Below, piece after piece: positions 51,185 to 61,059 of a stretch of 64,000 nt of DNA. A program made the translations under genes and the position numbers. The stretch comes from Polyangiaceae bacterium (GTDB lineage: Bacteria; Myxococcota_A; Polyangia; Polyangiales; Polyangiaceae), in NCBI GenBank assembly GCA_013214025.1, contig JABSRN010000060.1:31061-95060 (forward strand), written 5' to 3'. Position 1 is the stretch's first letter. Each line of letters begins with the position of its first letter. The notes beneath the pieces were generated by a model, which was not told the DNA's origin, did not search any database, and saw only the letters and a program-made list of their open reading frames with translations.

Positions 51185-53614
51185 TTGAACTTAGCGCCCA
51201 CAACGACCTCCCCTCCGACAACTCGCCTCACGGCAGCCTGGGGACCGGCACTCACAGTCACAGCCATCGCACTATTTGTGTTGTTCGATGTGTTCGGATC
51301 ACGAGTGCCGAACCCGCCTGCGATCCTGATGACCTTGGTCGTATTCTCGGCCTTTCAGGCGGGTCTCACTCCCGGCATGTTCAGCGCACTGTTGGCGACA
51401 ATCTATTGCGCCGTCTTCTACGCAGAATCGATAGTACCACTTCGCTATTCGGACGATGGCTTCCGACGCGTAGCCGTGCTCGCTCTGGCGATCCCCGCGG
51501 TCGTTCTGATGGCAAGCGCCTCAAAACGCCGTGCCGATCGACTCTCCACCCAGTCACTGGAAGATGCGCACGAGCACTCTACCAGCCTACTCAAACTACT
51601 TGAGCAACGGAAAAAAGTCGAACTCGACCTACATGCAGCCAAGGAACTGGCTGAAGGAGCGAACCGCGCCAAAACCGAATTCTTGGCTAATGTGAGCCAC
51701 GAAATACGCACTCCCATGAACGGCATTATCGGCATGACGGACTTGGTGCTAGACACTGAGCTCACTCGCGAGCAGCGAGAGTACCTCAGAGGTGTGCAAA
51801 CGTCGGCCGACGGCATGCTCGTGGTCGTAAACGATCTACTCGACTTCTCGAAGGTGGAGGCAGGCAAACTCGAACTGGAACTCGCGCCCTTCGATCTGCG
51901 CTCCGTTCTCAGCGAGGTAGTGCAAAGCCTAGCCCCACGAGCCCACGATAAGGGCGTCGAACTCATGTGGGAGACGGATAGCACTTCCTTCGTTGTTGGC
52001 GATGTCTATCGCCTGCGACAAGTGCTCACCAACCTGGTTGGCAACGCTGTCAAGTTCACGGATAGCGGAGAGGTTATGCTCCGAGCCCAAGCTCCCCGTG
52101 ACCCGGCGAGGGACTTTGAGTTTCGCGTTGAGGATACCGGCATCGGCATCCCCAAAGATCGCCTGGGAGCGATTTTCGAACCGTTCACTCAGTCCGATGG
52201 TTCAACAACACGGCGCTTTGGCGGGAGCGGTCTGGGTCTGAGCATCTCTGCCCGACTCGTCGAGATGATGGGCGGTGATCTGCGAGCCGAGAGTCGGGTA
52301 GGACGCGGAAGTGCTTTTGTCTTCAACCTTCCTCTGCATAGAGTCACATCGACAGTGGAGGCTCCGCCCCCAGCGGCTCTAGCGGTAGAGCGAGCGTTGG
52401 TACTGAGCGAAAACAAGAACCACGCCGCCTTCATCAGGCGCGCGCTGGCGAGGACCGGGCTCAGATCCGATTCGCCCGGGCAACTCGATCACTGGCGGCA
52501 AGACTTCGATGCGGCGGTTCAGGGTTCCGATCCATTCGGCATCGTGATCGTCGATTTACCAGCTCGCGCAGAGCAACGATTTGCTCTACTGGAACAAGTT
52601 GCCACCGAACTCAAAGAGGGCCCCTTCGTAATCGCATTGCTGCCTGCGAGCCACCGCAGCGTGAATGCGGCCCGCTGCCGCGGACTCGGCGTGCTCGCGC
52701 ATATATCGAAGCCCCTCGCACCGGAGGCTTGTCTGGACACCCTGCTGTCGTGGCTCGGCCCCGAGGGGAACAGCTCCAGAGCGGAACGTCAGGCGCGCTC
52801 AATCAGCGCGCGGCGAAGCTTTCATATATTGGTTGCGGAAGATAACCCCATCAACCAAACCCTGCTCGAGCGAGTGCTCATAAACCACAGACATCGCGTC
52901 AAGATCACTTCAGACGGCGCAGAGGCGCTGCGCGCAGTAGAGCAAGAGCCTTTCGACGTCGTCCTGATGGATCTGCAAATGCCGGAGATGGACGGTTTTC
53001 AGTCGGCGGCTCGGATTCGGGCCAGCGAGAGTAACACGATCGCGACACTGCCGTTGGTTGCCGTCACCGCACACGCGATGAAAGGCGATCGAGAGCGCGT
53101 GCTCCAAGCGGGATTTGATGCGTACTTGACCAAACCCATCAATATCCCAGAACTAATCGAAACGATTGAGGCAGTCATACCAGAGTACGCGGGAGTCTCG
53201 CGCGTGGTCCTGAACTCTGAGGAGCGAAACCCGAGACCTACAGGCGCAGTATTTTCAGAAGACGAGCTACTCGGTCGAACGAACCAGGACATCGAACTCG
53301 CACGAGACTTGGTTCAGCTCTTTCTCGACCACCGCCAAGAATGGCTCAACGATCTTGACCGAGCCCTGGGCGAACGCGATTGCGAACTGGTGCGGCGCAC
53401 AGCCCACAAGATGAAGGGCGCCTTTGACCATTGTGGTGCCGCGTCGGCACATGATCTGGCACTGCTCCTTGAGCGACTGGGGCGAGAGCGCGATCTGGAG
53501 GGTGCGACCACCGCCGTCGAGCAACTCCGCTCCCACATGGCCGAACTCACCCCTGACCTCATCGAATTCCTCGGAGGCCGTCAGTCCTCTGAACTTGGCG
53601 CGCGGGGAGCCTAG
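51185..53614 (+). CDS. Hybrid sensor histidine kinase with two receiver modules and Hpt domain
   Basis: A TTG start at 51185 with AGGTG upstream gives 809 residues. About three to four N-terminal membrane helices (20-115) form a sensor of DUF4118-like type. The HisKA box is [15 protein letters not shown] (His about residue 169). HATPase blocks are [22 protein letters not shown] and GGSGLGLSI. The segment about 400-520 is a degenerate receiver lacking the phosphoacceptor Asp pattern. A true receiver follows ([17 protein letters not shown], Asp in [12 protein letters not shown]). The Hpt domain has [15 protein letters not shown]. This forms an internal phosphorelay, but the output partner is not obvious; no DNA-binding regulator is adjacent. 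It probably governs the EPS locus. Confidence 0.93.
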   Translation: MNLAPTTTSPPTTRLTAAWGPALTVTAIALFVLFDVFGSRVPNPPAILMTLVVFSAFQAGLTPGMFSALLATIYCAVFYAESIVPLRYSDDGFRRVAVLALAIPAVVLMASASKRRADRLSTQSLEDAHEHSTSLLKLLEQRKKVELDLHAAKELAEGANRAKTEFLANVSHEIRTPMNGIIGMTDLVLDTELTREQREYLRGVQTSADGMLVVVNDLLDFSKVEAGKLELELAPFDLRSVLSEVVQSLAPRAHDKGVELMWETDSTSFVVGDVYRLRQVLTNLVGNAVKFTDSGEVMLRAQAPRDPARDFEFRVEDTGIGIPKDRLGAIFEPFTQSDGSTTRRFGGSGLGLSISARLVEMMGGDLRAESRVGRGSAFVFNLPLHRVTSTVEAPPPAALAVERALVLSENKNHAAFIRRALARTGLRSDSPGQLDHWRQDFDAAVQGSDPFGIVIVDLPARAEQRFALLEQVATELKEGPFVIALLPASHRSVNAARCRGLGVLAHISKPLAPEACLDTLLSWLGPEGNSSRAERQARSISARRSFHILVAEDNPINQTLLERVLINHRHRVKITSDGAEALRAVEQEPFDVVLMDLQMPEMDGFQSAARIRASESNTIATLPLVAVTAHAMKGDRERVLQAGFDAYLTKPINIPELIETIEAVIPEYAGVSRVVLNSEERNPRPTGAVFSEDELLGRTNQDIELARDLVQLFLDHRQEWLNDLDRALGERDCELVRRTAHKMKGAFDHCGAASAHDLALLLERLGRERDLEGATTAVEQLRSHMAELTPDLIEFLGGRQSSELGARGA

Positions 53615-53619
53615 AGCCG

Positions 53620-54993
53620 GTGTTCGTCCTTCCGGGAATCTTGGGACTCATAGTCCTCGTTTTCGTCCGTCCTTTCGATCTAGTTGAGGAGCTGCAGGGC
53701 ATCCCCTTTCTGTATATTTTCTGCGGACTGGCCATATTCGGCTACGTTGTGGACCTAAAATTGCGAATTAGCGAGTGGCGCTTCGCGCCTCACCTGGCGT
53801 GGACGGTCGCATTTTTGGCCTGGTGCTTGCTGACGGTCTTCGTTCGGGTCCCCGCTGAACTGGTGCGCTCGACGATCGCGCTCGTGATCGTCTTCATCGT
53901 CTATTTCTTGCTCGCGCACGGCGTTAGAACGTTCAAGGCACTCGAGCTGGTGGCTTTGACGATCGTCGCCTGCTCAATCTGGGTAGGGGTCGTGTGTGTC
54001 CATCAAGGTCTGCAGCCACTATCCTGTGTCGCAATTGGAGCCGGTGATCACCTTTCTAGCGGCGGGGTCCCCGATGGCCGGCAATGCGAGAGCCTGCTCG
54101 AGTGCTACGAAGATTCGCCAGACCCGGAAGCTGACTACCGCTGCGAACATGTGGGCTGGTTCGGCCTGAGCTCAACCGCCCGCGGCCGCGTACGTTACGT
54201 CGGGATCCTCCAGGATCCAAACGAGGTCGCTATGGTACTCTCGGTCGCGCTACCGTTCGCCTTCGCGTTGTACCAGGTGAGGCGGACCCGGAAGCGCTTT
54301 TGGATCCTGTTAGTCAGCTTCCTCTGCATCGGCGGTGCCGTTGTGTTGAGCAAGTCGCGAGGTGGCCAGCTCGTCTTCCTCATGGTGTGCGGCGTTTACG
54401 TCGTACACCGATTCGGTTGGCGCGGCATCGTTCCGGGAGCACTGCTCGCGTTGCCGATTCTGTTGCTTGGGGGGCGGTCCGGGAGCCGCGCCGATAGCTC
54501 CTCGCTAGAACGGCTGGAATGCATGTTCGAAGGGATCGAGATGGTGAAAACCTGGCCGTTCTTGGGAGCCGGTTACGACCAATTCACCGAGCATCACCAC
54601 CTGACAGCCCACAACTCGTACCTATTGGCGGCCGCAGAGCTCGGTTTCATTGGCATGTTCCTCTGGTCCATAATCCTCTATCTCTGTTTCAAGATCGGGG
54701 TTGTTGCGCACCGCACTCTTGACCACGAAGAAGCCCGAGTCGCCCGCATCTGGGGGCTGGCATTGATCGCGAGTTTTTCTGGGCTCGCTATCGGTACCTT
54801 CTTTCTCTCCTTTACCTATCACCCTATTCTCTGGCTCTACATCGGCTTTGCCGGGGCGTTTTATGCAGCAGTGAAAGCCCACCAACGCGACTGGACGGTC
54901 AGAGCCAGCGCGTGGGATGTCGTGCTGGTCGGTGGCGGAGACCTCGCCATCATATTTGCGATCTTCGTCTACACGCGACTGAAGCTCGGCTAG
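53620..54993 (+). CDS. O-antigen ligase/polymerase-like protein (Wzy type)
   Basis: GTG 53620, preceded by GGGGAG, gives 457 residues with about ten hydrophobic helices. The large periplasmic loop (about 145-200) contains several Cys, and the conserved region YVGILQDPNEVAMVLSVALPF (about 195-215) and SKSRGGQLVFLMV are characteristic of Wzy_C/O-antigen polymerase families. It would polymerise repeat units in the periplasm. It lies five bases after the hybrid kinase and 18 bases before the flippase gene, so kinase, polymerase, flippase and receiver-HATPase form one operon. Confidence 0.85.
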   Translation: MFVLPGILGLIVLVFVRPFDLVEELQGIPFLYIFCGLAIFGYVVDLKLRISEWRFAPHLAWTVAFLAWCLLTVFVRVPAELVRSTIALVIVFIVYFLLAHGVRTFKALELVALTIVACSIWVGVVCVHQGLQPLSCVAIGAGDHLSSGGVPDGRQCESLLECYEDSPDPEADYRCEHVGWFGLSSTARGRVRYVGILQDPNEVAMVLSVALPFAFALYQVRRTRKRFWILLVSFLCIGGAVVLSKSRGGQLVFLMVCGVYVVHRFGWRGIVPGALLALPILLLGGRSGSRADSSSLERLECMFEGIEMVKTWPFLGAGYDQFTEHHHLTAHNSYLLAAAELGFIGMFLWSIILYLCFKIGVVAHRTLDHEEARVARIWGLALIASFSGLAIGTFFLSFTYHPILWLYIGFAGAFYAAVKAHQRDWTVRASAWDVVLVGGGDLAIIFAIFVYTRLKLG

Positions 54994-55011
54994 CCGCGAC
55001 TGAAACTACCG

Positions 55012-56517
55012 ATGCTCAAAAACGTAATTGCCAACTGGGCGGAGATCTTCTTCACGATCATCTCCGTCTTTGTTCTGTATCCGTTCCTAGTCGGGACCCT
55101 CGGCAAGGAACAATACGGCATCTGGCTGCTCATCACCGCGGTCACTGGCTACCTTACTTTGCTGCACCTGGGGATCCCTCTCGCGACAGTCCGCCATATT
55201 TCCAAGTATCGAGCGCAAGGCAAGACGGACGATGTCAATCGCGTCATCGGCTCAAGCCTCGTACTGTATCTGTGCATGGCGGCCGTGGTGACGGTGGCCG
55301 GAGTCATCACCAGTTTCGCTCTGGAACGCGTATTCAAGATCCCGGACCAGTACGAACATGTTGCCCGCTACGCCGTTCTGATCGCCACAACAACGGCTGC
55401 TCTGAACTTTCCCTTCGAAGTATTGGAGGGAGTCATGACCGCCGTGCAGGACTTCGTCATCCTAGCCGCGATCAAGGTCGGACTGGTCGTCACGCGCGTG
55501 GCGCTCTGTTTCTTGCTGGTGACCAACGAAAACGGCTTGCTCGTGATCGCCGGCGTTCTGTTGAGCGTCGCCATCCTTCAAGCGCTGTTGCTGTTCCTCT
55601 ACATCAGGCGCAAGCACCCAGAGATCTCGCTCAGCCCACGGCATTTTAACACCAAAATGCTGAAGGAAATACTCGGCTACAGCCTGTTTGTTCTGCTCTT
55701 TCAAGTCGCGTCACGATTGGCTTTTCAGACCGATCCCATGGTGATCGGCTCCGTGATTTCATCGGGTGCGATCGTTTACTTTAGCGTCGGAAACAATTTC
55801 CTGAACTATCTGATGCAGTTTGTCCGTGGCATCTCCCGCGCCCTGGTGCCCAAATCGAGTGAACTGAGTACGAAGGGTGGGCTCGGAGCGCTCGCTTCAA
55901 TTTACCAAAGCTATAGCCAGCTAACCTTTCTGTTTGTTCTGCCAGCTTGCGTGCTGTTCATGACCATCGGGGACGACTTTATCGCCATCTGGATGGGAGA
56001 AGAGTTTCGGGAGCCGTCGGGTGCGGTCCTGCGAATCCTCACGCCCTCCTACCTTTTATTCTTGGTTCAACGCGGCGTCGGCCATCCAATTTTGATGGGG
56101 ATTGCGCGCGTCAAGTTCCCGACCATCGTGATGGCTCTTAGCTCCCTCGCCAACGTCGGCGTCAGCATCATCTGGGGTATTCAATACGGACTCAACGGCG
56201 TCGCTTGGGGAACGGCCTTGCCCAACATCGTCAACGCGGCGGTTATGGTCGTCTACACGTGCCGGGTTCTGAACGTCTCGATTCGCCGCTACCTTATCCA
56301 TAGCCTGCTAAAGCCCTCGTTGAGCATCGCCTTCATTCTCCCGCCGGCCCTCGTCCTCGATCACTATGTGCGGCTCGATGGCTATCTGCTATTTTTCGCC
56401 GTTGCGCTGAGCTGTTGTGCAATCTACGGGTTCGGTGTGCACTCATTTTTCCTTGAGAACGAACACAAACGCCGCATCGCCAGGGCGTTCTCTCGCAACC
56501 GGGAGCCGGCGACATGA
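55012..56517 (+). CDS. Oligosaccharide flippase (Wzx/MVF type)
   Basis: This 501-residue protein has about 12-14 hydrophobic helices in the MOP/Wzx order. It begins MLKNVIANWAEIFFTIISVFVLYPFLV and has YGIWLLITAVTGYLTLLHLGI early on. The second half contains FQTDPMVIGSVISSGAIVYFSVG and GWGTALPNIVNA-like segments (VAWGTALPNIVNAAVMV). It moves undecaprenyl-linked repeat units across the inner membrane. It overlaps the receiver-HATPase gene by four bases (ATGA). Confidence 0.93.
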   Translation: MLKNVIANWAEIFFTIISVFVLYPFLVGTLGKEQYGIWLLITAVTGYLTLLHLGIPLATVRHISKYRAQGKTDDVNRVIGSSLVLYLCMAAVVTVAGVITSFALERVFKIPDQYEHVARYAVLIATTTAALNFPFEVLEGVMTAVQDFVILAAIKVGLVVTRVALCFLLVTNENGLLVIAGVLLSVAILQALLLFLYIRRKHPEISLSPRHFNTKMLKEILGYSLFVLLFQVASRLAFQTDPMVIGSVISSGAIVYFSVGNNFLNYLMQFVRGISRALVPKSSELSTKGGLGALASIYQSYSQLTFLFVLPACVLFMTIGDDFIAIWMGEEFREPSGAVLRILTPSYLLFLVQRGVGHPILMGIARVKFPTIVMALSSLANVGVSIIWGIQYGLNGVAWGTALPNIVNAAVMVVYTCRVLNVSIRRYLIHSLLKPSLSIAFILPPALVLDHYVRLDGYLLFFAVALSCCAIYGFGVHSFFLENEHKRRIARAFSRNREPAT

Positions 56518-57452
56518 CCGTCCCCAACCCGAAACATTGTCACGTCCTGGTCGTCGACGATAATCCTATCGATTGCCGACTGGCGCGCGGCCTCTTGGAG
56601 AAAGACGGGGCGTTTGTCACGCGCGGCGCAACCGATGGCCGTAGTGCGCTGCGCCAGGCGGAGGAGGAGGCGCCTGACATAGTAGTAACGGATTTGCAAA
56701 TGCCCAAAATGGACGGGCTCGAATTAGTGCGCGAGCTCCGCACGCTATATCCGCAGACCCCAGTGGTGTTGATGACCGCCTACGGAAGTGAAGATGTCGC
56801 GGTTCAAGCACTGCGGGCAGGAGCCGCGGACTACGTACCGAAGCGGAACTTGAGCCGGGAGCTGGCCCGCACTGTTGCTAGCATCTGGGAGCTAGCAAGC
56901 ACCGCCGATCGTCATGAACGCGCGTTTTCGATGCTGGAGCAGAGCGATGCCAAGTATCGCCTGGGCTTGGAGATGGCGCCAGTAGCCGATTGGATCAATC
57001 TGCAGGAGTGGTATCTTCGCTCCGCCGGGATCTGCGACGCGGCCGAAGCGCTCCAGGTAGGGGTAGCGTTGCGCGAGGCCATTCACAACGCTATCTACCA
57101 CGGCAATCTCGCGCTCAGCTCGGAACTACGCGAGCCCGATCCGGGAGCCGTCGATAAATTCGAATCAATCGCGCGACTACGCCGAGAACAGCCGCCCTAC
57201 AACCAGAGGCGAGTCACCATAAAGGTTCAGCAACGACCCGACTCAGTTCGCTACGTGATAACAGACTGCGGGTCAGGCTTTGACCCAGCCACCCTTCCGG
57301 AGCCCCTCGCCCCGGCCAACCTGGCGCGCAGCTTCGGGCGTGGCTTGTTGCTGATTCGTACGTTCATGGACGAGGTCCATCATAACGACGTCGGCAACGA
57401 GATCACGATGGTCAAACGACGCGGGGGCGCCGCGCCGCTCGATGAGCGTTAG
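56514..57452 (+). CDS. Response regulator with C-terminal HATPase (RsbW-like) output
   Basis: This 312-residue protein has a receiver domain (about 5-125): VLVVDDNPIDCRLA, phosphoacceptor Asp in IVVTDLQMPKMDG, and the switch lysine in YVPKRN. After a helical linker the C-terminal domain is a Bergerat ATPase like that at 41308: REAIHNAIYHGN, ITDCGSGFDP and FGRGLLLIRTFMDEVHH. Receiver-HATPase proteins can phosphorylate a STAS antagonist on command of a histidine kinase. The hybrid kinase 51185, three genes upstream in the same operon, is a plausible source of phosphoryl groups and the STAS protein 46373 a plausible partner. Confidence 0.93.
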   Translation: MTVPNPKHCHVLVVDDNPIDCRLARGLLEKDGAFVTRGATDGRSALRQAEEEAPDIVVTDLQMPKMDGLELVRELRTLYPQTPVVLMTAYGSEDVAVQALRAGAADYVPKRNLSRELARTVASIWELASTADRHERAFSMLEQSDAKYRLGLEMAPVADWINLQEWYLRSAGICDAAEALQVGVALREAIHNAIYHGNLALSSELREPDPGAVDKFESIARLRREQPPYNQRRVTIKVQQRPDSVRYVITDCGSGFDPATLPEPLAPANLARSFGRGLLLIRTFMDEVHHNDVGNEITMVKRRGGAAPLDER

Positions 57453-57802
57453 CCAGTAGCTAGTAGGCGACGTCGTCCACCGAGTCGACTGCCGGGGGCA
57501 GCTCACTCCCACGATTAACGCGTCCGCGAGAGCCTTGTTTCCGGGCAACGCCCTGGGAGTTCATCAGCGCAGCGAGTGAAAAGTAGCGAACTCGGCCCCG
57601 CCGCGGTGCCGAATTGGCCAGTAAGAAAAAAGACTCCCGAGACCCGCACAATAGGAGTGTGTTGCCCCCCACGCAGTGTTAACTCGGCCGTGGGTAACAG
57701 CAGCGCTCCGTGCCGACGCTTGCGTCCCCGAGTCCGGCCATGACTTGTTCCCCTTCGCAGCCGTCCGGTGAAAACCGCAACACAGCGCCAGGCTTCAAAA
57801 CC
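57453..57802. other. Intergenic stretch, 350 bases
   Basis: No coding frame or strong inverted repeat is recognised. It separates the EPS operon end from the sugar-dehydrogenase lipoprotein and may contain that gene's promoter. The plus-strand frame starting at 57710 extends into it, but the signal peptide indicates a start at 57803. Confidence 0.4.
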
Positions 57803-60253
57803 ATGACCCGAACAAGAGCCCACTTGCACAACCCAGCCGCGGCGGCATTGAGTTCCTGGATAACGACGCTCACGCTCGCGGTCGCGTGCAACGATGTTGC
57901 ACCAACGGGCGTTTCGGACGCCACCCTGGCTCCCACCAGTGATAGCCCGGCCGAGCTAGACGGGCAGAGTCCCGGCCCCCGATCTGACGCCTTTTCTCCG
58001 AGCTCCGGCGGTAGCGGGAGCGGAGCCTCAGGTGGCAACGGTAACGGCAACGGTGGCAACGGCGACAACGGTGGCAACATCGCGGGCGCGCCCACAGCGG
58101 GCACTGGCGGGCAAGCAGGCGCCGATGCCGGTGGGCTGCTCCCCCCAGCGCCCGGATCCGTTTCATACACCTATGCAAGCAGCTGCTCGCCGCCCACTGA
58201 AACGATAGCGCCGGGCGACACGCTCCTCGGTTACGTCGACGCTTTTCCGAACCTGCCTGGTTTCGCAAATCCGGTCGCGTTCGCGGCAGCCAGCGACGGT
58301 CGACTGTTCATCGTCGAACAAGCCGGCCGCGTCGTTTCTTTCGTGAACTCCCCCGGCGAAAGTTCAGTGACAACGGTTCTCGATCTCACCAGCGTCGTCG
58401 ACGGTGGGGGCGAAAAGGGCATGCTTGGCATCGCCTTACATCCAGACTTTACCACCAACGGGCACTTGTACGTGAACTACATTGTACGCTCGGGGGATCG
58501 TTTCTCGCGTATCGCGCGCTTCACAATGTCCGCGGGCAACCCAACGGTAGCGGATCCGGCAAGCGAGTTGCTCTTGCTCAGCGTCCAGCAGCCGGCAGGA
58601 AACCACAACGGCGGGGATCTCAAATTCGGTCCAGACGGATATCTCTACTCCAGCTTTGGGGACGGTGGCGGCTCCGGCGATCAGTACGGGAACGGACAGA
58701 ACACAGCCAGCTTGCTCGGTACGGTGATCCGGGTCGACGTGGACGGCGGAACCCCCTACGCGATACCCAACGATAACCCCTTCGTCGGCGGCGGCGGTCT
58801 CGCCGAGATCTACGCCTACGGCCTGCGAAACCCGTGGCGGATTAGTTTCGACCGCAACAACGGTCGTCTTTGGGCCGGCGATGTTGGACAACGTGGTTTT
58901 GAAGAGGTCAACGTCATCGAGAACGGCAAGAACTACGGATGGCCCATCACTGAAGGCATCGGTTGTTACGAGGCGGACAGCTGCAACACCTCGGGCTTGA
59001 CCGAGCCGGTCGCGCTCTATCCCCGCGCACAGGGGCAATCAATCACCGGTGGCTTCGTGTACCGCGGAACTCAAATCCCGTGGTTGGTCGGCACGTATCT
59101 ATACGCCGACTTCGACACATCGCGGCTCTGGGGGTACCGCTACGGCGATCCAACACCGACCTCAGAGCTCATCACTGGCCCCGCTAACGTGAGCTCCTTC
59201 GGCGAAGACCTCAATGGCGAATTGTACCTATTGGGTTACTCAACAGGACGCATCTACACACTCACAGGGAGCGGTGGGCAGGTCACATACAATATCCCGA
59301 CCACCCTCAGCGCGATGGCGTGCTTTTCAAGTCTGAGCACCATGACGCCCGCCGATGGGGTCCTGCCGTACGAGTTGAACATGCCGCTGTGGTCCGACGG
59401 AGCGAGCAAGACTCGTTTCCTTGTGCTCCCGAACGGCACGCAGATCGACGTGCAAGCTTCCGGCGAATGGCTGTTCCCGGACGGCACCATGTGGATCAAA
59501 CACTTTGAACTGCAAACCGATCCCAACGCCCCGTCATCCCGGACACGCCTGGAAACTCGTTTTCTAGTTCAGTCCGCCCGCGGCCTCTACGGGTTTACTT
59601 ATGGTTGGAACGCGGCGGAAAGCGACGCCACGCTCGTCTTGAACGGCGACACCCGGACGCTCGATCTGGGCGCGCCGGGCAACACCACCAGTTACACGTG
59701 GAATCTTCCTAGTCAGAGCGAATGCCTAAAATGCCACACGGTGGTCTCCGGCGGGATCCTCGGACCGGAAACCGCGCAATTGAACCGTGAAGCAATATTT
59801 CCGGCTCTCGAAAGCGCAGGCCCCTTGAACCAGCTAGATGCCTTCGAGGCCTACGGCTTACTCAATCCGGTGCAAGCCTCCCCCGGAAGCCTTCCCCGGT
59901 TTCCATCCCTCAGCGACGCCGGCGCGTCACTTGAGGAACGGTCCAGGGCCTACCTGCATTCAAACTGTTCGAACTGCCATCGAAGCGGAGGCACGACCGG
60001 TACCGCCCTCGATTTCCTAGCCACCTCGTCTCTAACCGCCATGGCGGTATGTAACGTCAACGCTGCTGGCGGAAACTTCGGAACGAGTTCTGGGCTACTC
60101 CTGAGCCCCGGCAACGGCGACGACAGCGTGATTCACGCGCGGCTAACCGGCAGCGGCGCCAATCGCATGCCTCCACTGGGGACCACGCTGTTCGACGACA
60201 CCGCCGCGGACGTGATCCGAAATTGGATCAATGGCATCGCGTCTTGTCCCTGA
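57803..60253 (+). CDS. Glucose/sorbosone dehydrogenase-like lipoprotein with two c-type heme motifs
   Basis: ATG 57803 puts a lipoprotein signal up front (WITTLTLAVAC), giving 816 residues. A Gly/Asn-rich linker is followed by a six-bladed propeller of the GSDH family (PQQ- or soluble-type): FANPVAFAAASDGRLFIVEQAGRV, GMLGIALHPDFTTNG, GGDLKFGPDGYLYSSFGDGG, YAYGLRNPWRISFDR (about 170-510). The C-terminal region has ECLKCHTVV (about residue 650) and NCSNCHRSGG (about 735), two CxxCH heme sites. The protein is thus predicted to oxidise a sugar and pass electrons through fused cytochrome c modules. Role in the EPS pathway is uncertain. Confidence 0.88.
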   Translation: MTRTRAHLHNPAAAALSSWITTLTLAVACNDVAPTGVSDATLAPTSDSPAELDGQSPGPRSDAFSPSSGGSGSGASGGNGNGNGGNGDNGGNIAGAPTAGTGGQAGADAGGLLPPAPGSVSYTYASSCSPPTETIAPGDTLLGYVDAFPNLPGFANPVAFAAASDGRLFIVEQAGRVVSFVNSPGESSVTTVLDLTSVVDGGGEKGMLGIALHPDFTTNGHLYVNYIVRSGDRFSRIARFTMSAGNPTVADPASELLLLSVQQPAGNHNGGDLKFGPDGYLYSSFGDGGGSGDQYGNGQNTASLLGTVIRVDVDGGTPYAIPNDNPFVGGGGLAEIYAYGLRNPWRISFDRNNGRLWAGDVGQRGFEEVNVIENGKNYGWPITEGIGCYEADSCNTSGLTEPVALYPRAQGQSITGGFVYRGTQIPWLVGTYLYADFDTSRLWGYRYGDPTPTSELITGPANVSSFGEDLNGELYLLGYSTGRIYTLTGSGGQVTYNIPTTLSAMACFSSLSTMTPADGVLPYELNMPLWSDGASKTRFLVLPNGTQIDVQASGEWLFPDGTMWIKHFELQTDPNAPSSRTRLETRFLVQSARGLYGFTYGWNAAESDATLVLNGDTRTLDLGAPGNTTSYTWNLPSQSECLKCHTVVSGGILGPETAQLNREAIFPALESAGPLNQLDAFEAYGLLNPVQASPGSLPRFPSLSDAGASLEERSRAYLHSNCSNCHRSGGTTGTALDFLATSSLTAMAVCNVNAAGGNFGTSSGLLLSPGNGDDSVIHARLTGSGANRMPPLGTTLFDDTAADVIRNWINGIASCP

Positions 60254-60579
60254 GCGGACCGGAAGAAACAGAGTGCTTCTGTCGGAGCGCCTACTCAAGC
60301 GCTACGCTGGCTGTCCGACTGCAAGCCCCGCCGTTCGTCAGAGCGAATGATAACCCACAATCCACAACGATCATTCTCTTGAGTATTGCTCGAAGCCACG
60401 CCCTAGTCAGACAACGCGAAGTCAACTGCCGGATGGCGTGCACCCGCAAGTGAACTTCGTTCTTAGCGAAGCTAGGCGGACTCGGTCGACCTATGCCTTT
60501 TCGGTCAAGAGCCCATTTTCTTATTGCCCCATGACGCACACCGGAGCACACCCCGCGATCAGGCGCAGCGGGAGATTGA
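60254..60579. other. Intergenic stretch, 326 bases
   Basis: No coding frame or clear regulatory element was identified. It separates two same-strand genes (dehydrogenase lipoprotein and pseudo-receiver). Nothing is specifically recognised. Confidence 0.4.
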
Positions 60580-61059
60580 ATGATTGTAGATGAACCGGGA
60601 CTTGGCGGACTGACTCTCTTGGTCGTCGTGCGTTCGCGCGTACGAGCCCGCTGCTGGATGGCCGAGGTATGGGCAGAAGGCGCAGTGGTCGTGGTAGCTC
60701 AAACGATCGAGCGCGCCCGCGAACTGATGAGTTCCATGCGATTTACGGCGGTCTTGGTTGAGGACCGGCTCGTCGACGGCTCAGGGCACGCGCACCTTCT
60801 GGACAATTGTCTCGACACCGGCACCATCGCCATCGCCCTGACCGACCGCTACGACGCGGACTCCGTGCGCTCCGCCACGCTTGGCGGCGCAGTATTGCTC
60901 GATATTCGAACGCTCCGTGCAAGCCACGTGGTGGCCGCTATCCAGGGTTCGGCTCTGCGCCAGTCCGGAGTGCGCGAAATACGTCCAAGCGTCGATGCCG
61001 AAGCCAAGAGCTTGAACGATATGATGGACGACATCTTGAACGCCGGCAGAAGCGCGTAG
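60580..61059 (+). CDS. Degenerate receiver-domain protein
   Basis: GGGAG at 60570 precedes the ATG by five bases, supporting this 159-residue gene. The fold resembles a receiver: beta-1 LLVVVRSRVRAR, then AQTIERARELMSSMRF, then the acceptor strand AVLVEDRLVDGSG and IAIALTDRYD. The usual Asp pair after beta-1 is replaced by Arg-Ser-Arg, and the acceptor position aligned with D..LPDG carries Glu. The switch Lys is missing as well. It is thus a pseudo-receiver, possibly a constitutive or phosphorylation-independent scaffold. It is isolated from other genes. Confidence 0.6.
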   Translation: MIVDEPGLGGLTLLVVVRSRVRARCWMAEVWAEGAVVVVAQTIERARELMSSMRFTAVLVEDRLVDGSGHAHLLDNCLDTGTIAIALTDRYDADSVRSATLGGAVLLDIRTLRASHVVAAIQGSALRQSGVREIRPSVDAEAKSLNDMMDDILNAGRSA

